A stretch of DNA of 64,000 nt from DIGJ01 sp031553075. GTDB lineage: Bacteria > Bacillota > Clostridia > Lachnospirales > Lachnospiraceae. The position numbers and the translations under genes are program-made. Below, one piece after another: positions 26,128-33,506 of this stretch. Location of the stretch: positions 1-64,000 of the forward strand of contig JAVBLX010000003.1 in NCBI GenBank assembly GCA_031553075.1, written 5' to 3'. The notes below the pieces were generated by a model that made no database searches, was not told the DNA's origin, and saw only the letters and a program-made list of their open reading frames with translations. How positions within the stretch are numbered: position 1 is the stretch's first letter; each line of letters opens with the position of its first letter.

Positions 26128-26601
26128 TCATGATTTCCCTTCCTGCTTCGCCCGGCGTTCTGCTTCTTTCATTATCTTTTCCATCCCTTCCCGATAGGGT
26201 TGCTTGCAATCCGGGTGACTGTTTTCATATTCCATCCACTTTTTCTCCAATTCAATGCATTCTATTTCCATTGCTGAAGAAAGAGCCAGCTTAATAAGAG
26301 CTTCTTCATATTCCTTAATCGCTTTCTCCTTAAACGTCATGGGTTTTACTTCTTCCTCCCCTGGGGCTTCTCCCTCTATATCCCTTTGGCTAAATGCGTC
26401 CGAAGGAGCAAAGGAATAAAAGTCTTCTGGATGTATATTTAGAAAAGAGCACAATTCTAAAAGCTCTGTGGCATTTAACCGCTTCCCGCCTGGCACTAAC
26501 TTTTCTTTTGATATCTTAGTTGCTCTGGCGATTTGTCCCACAGAAATATTATGGTCGGCTATATACTGGGCAATACGGCTGGTAACATCGTTTGGTTTCA
26601 T
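26128..26601 (-). CDS. HTH-domain protein (Cro/C1-like)
   Basis: 157 residues from ATG 26601 (AGGTGGG upstream). Helix-turn-helix in about residues 1-60: IAQYIADHNISVGQIARATKISKEKL...NATELLELCSFLNIHPEDF. The C-terminal part is charged and helical without a known domain; it contains FKEKAIKEYEEALIKLALSSAMEIECIELEKKW. Divergent from the XRE gene at 26781 across about 180 bases. Likely a transcriptional regulator; target unknown. Confidence 0.7.
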   Translation of the reverse strand: MKPNDVTSRIAQYIADHNISVGQIARATKISKEKLVPGGKRLNATELLELCSFLNIHPEDFYSFAPSDAFSQRDIEGEAPGEEEVKPMTFKEKAIKEYEEALIKLALSSAMEIECIELEKKWMEYENSHPDCKQPYREGMEKIMKEAERRAKQEGKS

Positions 26602-26780
26602 TTGGCACCCACCTTTTCTCTTTTGGAAAGAATTGTTTTTTCTTCTTTCCATTATATTCTTGTATTACGAGAATTTCAATATTTTTTTCTGGTGAATTGA
26701 ATCAAAATATTGACAGTCAATTTTTCGTAATATATGATGATACAATATAGTATAACTGTTTTAGGATTGAGGGTAAATAC

Positions 26781-27134
26781 ATGAAAAACGAGTTAATAGG
26801 AAAAATGTTAAGAGAATACCGAAAACAAAATAATCTTACCGTAAAAAAGGTTGCCGAGAAATTAACAGAACACAATCATCCCGTTGCAGGCAAAACAATT
26901 TATGGCTGGGAAAACGGAAATACACAACCAGATGCCGATACCCTTTTACTTCTTTGTGATTTGTATAATATTGAGAATGTACTGGAGACCTTTGGCTATC
27001 ATACAGACGACAACGTTCCTGTTATCCTGAATGCCAAAGAATTAGAGCTTTTATCTGCCTATCGGAACAATTTGGAGATGCAGGATGCCGTACATCGTTT
27101 ATTAGGAATAGAAGAACAGAATCGACTCTCCTGA
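26781..27134 (+). CDS. XRE-family transcriptional regulator
   Basis: 117 residues: HTH_3 domain at about 5-65 (MLREYRKQNNLTVKKVAEKL...VAGKTIYGWENGNTQPDADTLLLLCDLYNI), then a short helical tail (AKELELLSAYRNNLEMQDAVHRLLGI) often used for dimerisation. Monocistronic, followed by a strong terminator. Target not evident. Confidence 0.85.
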   Translation: MKNELIGKMLREYRKQNNLTVKKVAEKLTEHNHPVAGKTIYGWENGNTQPDADTLLLLCDLYNIENVLETFGYHTDDNVPVILNAKELELLSAYRNNLEMQDAVHRLLGIEEQNRLS

Positions 27135-27170
27135 TTTATCCCCTTCAGGTGCAAAAAGGAGTGAGTAGTA

Positions 27171-27202
27171 AAAGTGCCGGTAGTCACCTCCGGCACTTTT
27201 TT
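27171..27202. terminator. Strong terminator between XRE and glnQ-like genes
   Basis: AAAGTGCCGG/CCGGCACTTT stem with nine-base loop and T-tract; A-tract on the other side lets it serve both strands. Confidence 0.9.
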
Positions 27203-27256
27203 GATTGAAGTAATAGGTAAACGCTTTGTGAATTTGCACCAAACCTCAAGTGCCCC

Positions 27257-28003
27257 TTATAATACCTTTGATAAAAATTCCTTAAGTCTGGGATTTTGAG
27301 GGTTTTCAAAAAATGCCTTTGGTGAATTCGCTTCTTTAATCTGCCCCTCATCCACGAATAAAATCCGGGTTCCTACTTCCTTAGCAAATCCCATCTCATG
27401 AGTAACAATTACCATGGTCATGCCGCCTTTGGCCAAATCCCGCATAACGCTCAGAACTTCTCCAACCATCTCTGGATCTAATGCACTGGTAGGTTCATCA
27501 AACAGCATAACAGCTGGGTTCATGCAAAGTGACCGAACAATGGCAATTCTCTGCTTTTGTCCACCGGACAGCTGAGACGGATAAGCATTGGCTTTTTCTT
27601 CCAGCCCAACCCGTTTTAGCAGTTCCATTGCTTCTTTCTCCGCCTCTTCCCGAGATTTCTTTAAGACCTTAATGGGCGCCAGCGTCAGGTTATCCAATAT
27701 GGTCTTATGGGGAAACAGATTAAAATGCTGAAAAACCATTCCGATTTTTTCCCGATATTGATTCAGAGTCTTTCCTTTTGCCCGGGTAAGGTCATCACCT
27801 TCAAAATAAATCTTTCCCGAAGTGGGCATCTCCAATAGATTCAAGGAACGCAGAAGCGTTGATTTCCCCGAACCGGATGGTCCAATGATTACCACTACCT
27901 CTCCCTGATAAATCTTGGTACTAATGTGATCTAAGACCTTAAGGTCTTCAAATGACTTGCATAACTCCTCTATTTCAAACAGCACATTTCCTTTATCGCT
28001 CAC
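27257..28003 (-). CDS. glnQ: Polar amino-acid ABC transporter ATP-binding protein
   Basis: 248 residues with Walker A GPSGSGKST, Q-loop, signature LSGGQKQR, Walker B AVMLFDEPTSALD, and H-loop VTHEM. GlnQ/HisP group. Its start overlaps the permease stop by 11 bases. With the permease and binding protein it forms a three-gene operon for import of a polar amino acid; the actual substrate cannot be told. Confidence 0.93.
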   Translation of the reverse strand: MSDKGNVLFEIEELCKSFEDLKVLDHISTKIYQGEVVVIIGPSGSGKSTLLRSLNLLEMPTSGKIYFEGDDLTRAKGKTLNQYREKIGMVFQHFNLFPHKTILDNLTLAPIKVLKKSREEAEKEAMELLKRVGLEEKANAYPSQLSGGQKQRIAIVRSLCMNPAVMLFDEPTSALDPEMVGEVLSVMRDLAKGGMTMVIVTHEMGFAKEVGTRILFVDEGQIKEANSPKAFFENPQNPRLKEFLSKVL

Positions 28004-28712
28004 TGGTACGCAGCCTCCTTTCTAAATGGGACACTCCCGCGGAAAGAATGCAGACAATCACAAGATAAATAATGGCCACTGCAATAAGAGGCATGAAAGC
28101 GTCATATGTCTGACTGCGGACGGTGTTTCCTCCATGAGTTAAATCAGTTAATGCAATATAGCCACAAATGGAGGTCTCCTTTAAAAGTACAATAAACTCA
28201 TTTCCCAAGGCTGGCAATACATTCTTAAATGCCTGGGGCAGAATGATATGAAACATGGTCTGAGTATATCCAAAGCCAAGGCTTCTGCCCGCCTCGAATT
28301 GACCATTGTCCACCGCCATAATTCCAGAACGGACAATCTCCGCTACATAAGCTCCGGAGTTAAATCCAAAAGCCAAAATGGCTGCGATTCGCTTATCAAT
28401 TGCCACCGTTTGAAAGATTATGTAATAGATTATCAAAAGCTGAATCATAACGGGTGTCCCACGGATAACCGTAAGGTATATCTTACAGATTATGTTGGCA
28501 AATCCCATCGTCCCATTCTTATCGGCTGTGGAGCGGATAACTGCTACCACAAATCCCAAAACGATCCCCATGATTACCGCGAAAAATGCAACCTGAAGAG
28601 TGGTGCCCAGTCCGTTTATGAAATATTTCCAACGGTCCTCTTTTATGAAGTTTAGATAAAAGCTGTCCATAAACCCAGAAAAAACGCTATCAAATATGCT
28701 CAATGGCTTCAC
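27993..28712 (-). CDS. Polar amino-acid ABC transporter permease
   Basis: 239 residues, HisM/GlnP family: about five membrane helices and the EAA loop that contacts the ATPase (EAGRSLGFGYTQTMFHIILPQA). Begins three bases after the binding-protein stop. Single permease in the operon, so probably a homodimer. Confidence 0.92.
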   Translation of the reverse strand: MKPLSIFDSVFSGFMDSFYLNFIKEDRWKYFINGLGTTLQVAFFAVIMGIVLGFVVAVIRSTADKNGTMGFANIICKIYLTVIRGTPVMIQLLIIYYIIFQTVAIDKRIAAILAFGFNSGAYVAEIVRSGIMAVDNGQFEAGRSLGFGYTQTMFHIILPQAFKNVLPALGNEFIVLLKETSICGYIALTDLTHGGNTVRSQTYDAFMPLIAVAIIYLVIVCILSAGVSHLERRLRTSER

Positions 28713-28715
28713 CTA

Positions 28716-29507
28716 TTAGTTCTTTCTTACAATAATTACCTGAGTTGCAGTGGTATAAGAATTGGTAAAATCAATACTCTGTAAACGGTCTTCTGTTACT
28801 GTCATTCCGGCAATTCCCACATCAGCTTTTCCAGCCTGTACCGCATTGATAATGGAATCAAATTCCATATCCTCAATCTTTAGTTCCATTCCTAACAAAT
28901 CACAGATTGCCTGGGCAATATCGGCATCAATTCCAACAACCTTCTGATCCTGAGTAAATTCATATGGCTCAAAATTTGCATTGGTAGCCATTACCAAAGT
29001 TCCATTGGAACGGTCCACACCTTCGGGAGAGACATAAGGTGATTTTCCCTTTGTGTCATCTCCAATGTAGTTGGATTTGATACTATCCAGAGTACCATTC
29101 GCATCCAGAGTCGCCAGGGCTTCATTAATTTTGTCCTTTAAGTCCGTTTTATCCTTGGAAACGCAGATGGCATAATCCTCTACAGCAAAATCCTCTTCCA
29201 GAATGGTCAAATCATCATTTTTAGCGACAAATGCCTTAGCTGGCTCCACATCAATGATAACACAGTCTATCTTGCCCTGCTTTACCGCCTGAACAGCATC
29301 GGTTCCCTTGTTATAACGTTCAATGGTAGAGCCTTCTTTTTCATAGTCAGATGCATAAATATCACCTGTAGTTCCAAGCTGTACACCAATTGTCTTTCCT
29401 GGCAGATCTGCTACCGAAAACACCTTATTCGGCGCCGCCGCCCCACCACAGCCCACAAGGCTTAATGTCATGGCCATTACCAGACCAAGCGATACTAATT
29501 TTTTCAT
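28716..29507 (-). CDS. Circularly permuted amino-acid-binding lipoprotein
   Basis: 263 residues: lipoprotein signal with lipobox LVGCG (Cys20), then family 3 solute-binding modules in swapped order. Normally the protein opens with xxLVVGTxAxFPPFE...GFDVD...GxTxTxxR and later has LKGKTVGVQxGTTGD...YF. Here LPGKTIGVQLGTTGD to IKSNYIGDD (about 34-147) comes first, and GTLVMATNANFEPYEF to SYTTATQVIIVRKN (about 168-263) comes last, joined by a short linker. Both halves are complete, so the fold should close normally with new termini at the inter-lobe crossover. Operon with permease and ATPase; GGAGG upstream follows a GCACGT/ACGTGC hairpin. Confidence 0.88.
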   Translation of the reverse strand: MKKLVSLGLVMAMTLSLVGCGGAAAPNKVFSVADLPGKTIGVQLGTTGDIYASDYEKEGSTIERYNKGTDAVQAVKQGKIDCVIIDVEPAKAFVAKNDDLTILEEDFAVEDYAICVSKDKTDLKDKINEALATLDANGTLDSIKSNYIGDDTKGKSPYVSPEGVDRSNGTLVMATNANFEPYEFTQDQKVVGIDADIAQAICDLLGMELKIEDMEFDSIINAVQAGKADVGIAGMTVTEDRLQSIDFTNSYTTATQVIIVRKN

Positions 29508-29523
29508 AATTTTCCTCCATTCC

Positions 29524-29539
29524 GCACGTTACAACGTGC
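29524..29539 (-). repeat. Short hairpin against the binding-protein ribosome site
   Basis: GCACGT-TACA-ACGTGC, followed on the minus strand by GGAATGGAGG and the ATG. Same placement as the leader elements before yqeB, pulA and others, but little sequence identity. Confidence 0.45.
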
Positions 29540-29813
29540 TTGCAAATCAGTAGTTAAATTCGTTTTATTATTTCAACCCAACTACTGAATATACATTTCC
29601 ATTTTGTTGATATAGCTATTAGATTTAATAATATGTATATTTATACATTTCCTAAACGATTCTATTGTAACAACTTTATTTGAAAAATCAAGCTTTTTCC
29701 AAAAGAAATCTCTACACTTTTTGTTACATATGTATTATAATATATATGATACCAATAAACAGGTTTCGTATATGCAAATTTTATCTATTATTATTGATAT
29801 ATGAGGTGATCCC

Positions 29814-30155
29814 ATGAGCAAATATCTTGACATTGAAAATATCACAAAGGGAATGGAAGATAAGGTAAAAGAAAACTTAAAATTTAAAACCGGAAAATTC
29901 TATTGGCAGGTAAAATTTAACACGCCTCTGGATCCCCGGACCGTTAATAATGTAAATCTTTTTGTTACGGATTCCAGTCAGGTTCCTTTAAAAACCGCCA
30001 TCTTTTACGATGTACTCAATAACACCATTGAAATAGAGCCTTTAGCTGCTTACGCCAAAAACGAGTCGTATACCCTAAACATCACGACTGCCGTAAAATC
30101 CAGAGGCGGTAACAATCTAAAGACTCCTGTTAAAATACAATTTAAAATTGATTAA
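29814..30155 (+). CDS. Ig-like (SbsA/Big_5-type) domain protein
   Basis: 113 residues with the pattern WQVKFNTPLDPRTVNNVNLFVTDSSQ...IEIEPLAAYAKNESYTLNITTAVKS, the single beta-sandwich of SbsA Ig-like domains. There is no signal peptide, so it is probably cytoplasmic or a fragment of a larger surface protein family. GAGGTGA precedes the ATG; the 3' end overlaps the convergent pyrophosphatase by four bases. Role unknown. Confidence 0.65.
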   Translation: MSKYLDIENITKGMEDKVKENLKFKTGKFYWQVKFNTPLDPRTVNNVNLFVTDSSQVPLKTAIFYDVLNNTIEIEPLAAYAKNESYTLNITTAVKSRGGNNLKTPVKIQFKID

Positions 30156-31807
30156 TCATTTTTATTTCTAAGGGCCAACATAAATGCGGGTATCAGCTGC
30201 TTTTTCCGAGATACTACGCCTTCCAGTACAAGGCCCTTTTCTAATGCCTTGCTGCCAAAGGCGCTGGAAATTAACTCTGACGCTCCGGTGCCATGATACA
30301 AAAGCTTTGTGGATTCTTCCAGAATGTTGGTCAACATAAAAAACATCATGGAAACCTGATTCTTTTCATAAGTCTCTTCCATGTATTTTTCAATTTTTTC
30401 CTTTATTTCGTCCAGTTCCTCCCAGTTCATAGCATTAATCTGTCCCACTGCAAAGGTAATATCTCCGGAAGAAAACACTTTATAATCCTGAAAGAAAATC
30501 TCTTCCGGATTCTTGTTTCGAAGATTACTTGCCGCAGAGAACATATCTCGGGCATATTCAATCACACGTATTCCGGCCATTTCTGCTAATTCCTCTGCCG
30601 CATCAATGTCTTCCTTGGTGCAGGTAGGGGAACGGTATGCCAGCGTATCGGAAATAATCGCAGAACACAGCAGCCCCGCCATTTTGGCATCCGGAGAAAC
30701 TTTGTTTTCTTTATACATTTGATAAATAATGGTTGCCGTGCAGCCAAGTGGCTGATTCCGGAAAAAGACCGGACTCATACTTTGAATTCCACCCAAACGG
30801 TGGTGATCAATAATTTCCAGCAAATCGGCGTCTTCGATTCCATCTACCGACTGGGAACGCTCATTATGATCCACCAGAATAACCTTTTTCCGTTTGGCAT
30901 CCAAAAAGTTTCTTCGGGATATCATTCCCAAAAACTTTCCGTTTTCATCTAATACAGGGAAATAGCGGAACCGCTTCTTGGTCATGATCTCCCTTATTTC
31001 ATCTATATAATCGTCTTCATTGAAGGTAGTCAATTCCGTTTTCTTCATAAAAAATTCAATGGGCATACTTTGATTGATGTGCCGGGCCGCCGTAAAGGTA
31101 TCGAATGGCGTCTTAATAATGGTACAATTTTTGTTTTCAGCCAACTTGGTAATGGTATAGGACACCAATGCCCCATCACACACGATGATACAGCTGGCAC
31201 CCATCTCAATCGCACAAAGCTGAGACTCATAACGATTCCCCAGAATGACGATATCGCCTTTTTCAATATAGCTCTCCATCAAATCGGGATTTGCGGCGGC
31301 AATCAACACCTTTCCATCGGCGATGGTTGCGCTTTCATCTCCTACAATCATCTCTCCATCCAAGGTCTCTAAGACATTACGATATGGTGTCTTGGCCGTG
31401 GAAATAATCCGACTGTCATACACATCCATATAAGACTTGGCAATATCACTGATGGTAATGAGTCCCTTCAGGTTTCGGTGGCGGTCTACTACCGGCAGGG
31501 TGTTTACATTGCTCTCCCGCATGGTTTTCCAGGCTTTCTTCAAAGAAATCTGACTCAATCTGCCTTCAATGCGACGAAATTCTACATCCTTTACCTGCGT
31601 GTTTACATTGCTGATGTATTCTGGTGCTTCCACTTGAAAATAATCAAGCACAAAAGCTGTTTCCTGATTAATCTCACCAGTCCGTCTGGGAGTATACTCT
31701 CCACCCGTCAACCTTTTCTTCAAGTCGGCATAGGCAATTGCAGAACAAATGGAATCCGTATCTGGATTCCTATGACCAATTACAAATACTGCATTCTTTC
31801 TTTCCAT
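30152..31807 (-). CDS. ppaC: CBS-domain manganese-dependent inorganic pyrophosphatase
   Basis: Hydrolyses pyrophosphate to phosphate. 551 residues: DHH family opening GHRNPDTDS (about 10-18), an inserted regulatory block of two CBS domains flanking a DRTGG domain (about 70-305), then the DHH signature IDHHRLGG and a DHHA2 C-terminal domain. Family II pyrophosphatases with this insert are inhibited or activated by adenine nucleotides and diadenosine polyphosphates. The ribosome site GGGAG is part of a leader hairpin element. Confidence 0.92.
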   Translation of the reverse strand: MERKNAVFVIGHRNPDTDSICSAIAYADLKKRLTGGEYTPRRTGEINQETAFVLDYFQVEAPEYISNVNTQVKDVEFRRIEGRLSQISLKKAWKTMRESNVNTLPVVDRHRNLKGLITISDIAKSYMDVYDSRIISTAKTPYRNVLETLDGEMIVGDESATIADGKVLIAAANPDLMESYIEKGDIVILGNRYESQLCAIEMGASCIIVCDGALVSYTITKLAENKNCTIIKTPFDTFTAARHINQSMPIEFFMKKTELTTFNEDDYIDEIREIMTKKRFRYFPVLDENGKFLGMISRRNFLDAKRKKVILVDHNERSQSVDGIEDADLLEIIDHHRLGGIQSMSPVFFRNQPLGCTATIIYQMYKENKVSPDAKMAGLLCSAIISDTLAYRSPTCTKEDIDAAEELAEMAGIRVIEYARDMFSAASNLRNKNPEEIFFQDYKVFSSGDITFAVGQINAMNWEELDEIKEKIEKYMEETYEKNQVSMMFFMLTNILEESTKLLYHGTGASELISSAFGSKALEKGLVLEGVVSRKKQLIPAFMLALRNKND

Positions 31808-31812
31808 AAATC

Positions 31813-31843
31813 ACTCCCGTCTGCGTACCCCCCGCACGCATAC
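31813..31843 (-). repeat. Leader hairpin element before pyrophosphatase gene
   Basis: Minus strand: GGTATGCGTGCGGGGGGTAC then GCAGACGGGAG, i.e. GCGT...ACGC hairpin directly followed by the ribosome site, as in the other copies. Confidence 0.55.
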
Positions 31844-31855
31844 CTTTATATTCTT

Positions 31856-33424
31856 CTATACATATAACTCATATTTAATCAGACTCTTAAGTCTGCGGTT
31901 ACGCCCCATAATCTTCTTCATCTGCTCTTCCTTATCAGCTAGAACCAGAATCAAATCAAATTTGGACCGTTTCATAATCTGACATAAATCCCAGATCGAA
32001 TCATTCGACAGCTTATGAGCGTCCTCAACCAGCAAAAGGCTTCCTTCCAACTGCTCCTTCTTGGTCTCCAGGCTGATACTATTTAGTTTTTCAGCTGAAA
32101 TACGGGCAATCTTTGGTTCCCTTAAAATTTCTCGTGTACATAATTCCTTAGTGAGCTTTTTCATAACCCACTGAATCCGCTCCTCCTCCTGCCCAAGAAT
32201 GCAAAAATGGGGCAGCTCCTTTAAATCAGCCGCTTCTTTTACAATACGGCGAAGCATTTTTTCCATTTTTAACTCTTCTGGTTTTAACTCTTCCGAGGAT
32301 ACCTCTGCTCCCTCTATTTCTGGACGGGCAGTCTTCTGGGACTCCGCCTCTGGCTCGGATGGGTGCTCCTCCTGCTGGACAAGCTGTGCCTCGACCTCCT
32401 GAATCGTCATTGTAGCTTTCATTGGTTCAGGAATACTCTCGTTCAAATTATCAAAAATCTCATCAATATCCATTGATGGATATTCCGGCTCCCACCCATC
32501 TTTAAAATCCGCTTTCAGTGTCCCATTTTGCCCCACTTCTAAAGCTGACTCCGATTCAATCCTCGCTTCAATCTCTTGACCGCCGTCCACTTCATAACCT
32601 GCCTCGACTTGGGCATTGTATCCAGTTTTTTCCTCATATTCTGATTCAGCTGCTACGTCATATTCCGTTTTCTCTTCAAACCCCTGCTCCGCTTCTGATT
32701 CATTTTCAATTTCAGGCTGGTTCTCTCCTTTAGAACATAATTCTGAAGAATGTAATTCCTCTCGTTCCATCCGGTCTGCGATTTGAGCAGCTATACGAAG
32801 CTCTGCTGCAATATTCCTTGTTTCTTCAATATTCTCAGGGTTGGAAATATCCAGCCCATCTACATAATGAAGCTTTAATAGCATGGCCTTCTCCACAATA
32901 ATTCCGTCTCCAAACCACAGGATAATATTGGAGCATTCTTCAACACAGGCTTCTTCCATTCCTTCCTTATGATACATTTTAGCCAGTTCATACGCCCATT
33001 CTTCAATGTATTCTTCGCTTTTAATGGCCTCCAGATATCCAATCAGTTCTTTTCGACTGGCACCTTTGGCCTTTTCAATATAATACTTTAATATTAGACG
33101 ATTCACATCCTGGTTCTTTGATTCCAGATATTCCTGATAAAAGTCTTCTGCCTCCTCAATACAATTGCATTTAACACACAAATAAATCAGAGAATAAAGA
33201 ACGGACTTAGATTGTACTTTATCATAAAGGCGAAAATAAATATCCCTTGCACTGATATATTGTTCATTTTTCATATAAACTTCTGCCGCTGTTTTCAGGT
33301 CTGTAATAGACTTTACCTTTGATAAATCCATCTGCTCTATCACTTCAAGTGCTTTTCTGTGTTGCTTCTCATTTATCAGGATTCGCGCCTGGGCGCACTT
33401 CATGATACTGTCAAGCTTTCCCAT
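31856..33424 (-). CDS. TPR-like protein with acidic central region
   Basis: 522 residues from ATG 33424 (GGGAG six bases upstream, inside a leader element; ATG 33436 is less well placed). Residues 1-200 are helical repeats of TPR type (KALEVIEQM, SARDIYFRLYDKV, EAEDFYQEYLESK). About 215-360 is Glu-rich and repetitive. The last 140 residues (HFCILGQEEERIQWVMKKL ... LLVEDAHKLSNDSIWDLCQI) resemble a degenerate AAA-type fold: a Walker B-like LLVEDAH is present but no P-loop. Function unknown; next to the cyclic-nucleotide-type gene upstream. Confidence 0.65.
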   Translation of the reverse strand: MGKLDSIMKCAQARILINEKQHRKALEVIEQMDLSKVKSITDLKTAAEVYMKNEQYISARDIYFRLYDKVQSKSVLYSLIYLCVKCNCIEEAEDFYQEYLESKNQDVNRLILKYYIEKAKGASRKELIGYLEAIKSEEYIEEWAYELAKMYHKEGMEEACVEECSNIILWFGDGIIVEKAMLLKLHYVDGLDISNPENIEETRNIAAELRIAAQIADRMEREELHSSELCSKGENQPEIENESEAEQGFEEKTEYDVAAESEYEEKTGYNAQVEAGYEVDGGQEIEARIESESALEVGQNGTLKADFKDGWEPEYPSMDIDEIFDNLNESIPEPMKATMTIQEVEAQLVQQEEHPSEPEAESQKTARPEIEGAEVSSEELKPEELKMEKMLRRIVKEAADLKELPHFCILGQEEERIQWVMKKLTKELCTREILREPKIARISAEKLNSISLETKKEQLEGSLLLVEDAHKLSNDSIWDLCQIMKRSKFDLILVLADKEEQMKKIMGRNRRLKSLIKYELYV

Positions 33425-33428
33425 TATT

Positions 33429-33454
33429 GCTCCCATCTGCTCGCCTTGGTGAGC
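33429..33454 (-). repeat. Leader hairpin element before TPR-like gene
   Basis: Minus strand: GCTCACC-AAG-GCGAGC hairpin followed at once by AGATGGGAGC, the ribosome site. CAGATGGGAG is identical in the copies before yqeB, pulA (twice) and here. Confidence 0.6.
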
Positions 33455-33506
33455 TTTTTAATCTGACTACTATTGTAGTGTGTAAAAAGAGATTTTTCAA
33501 CTACTT

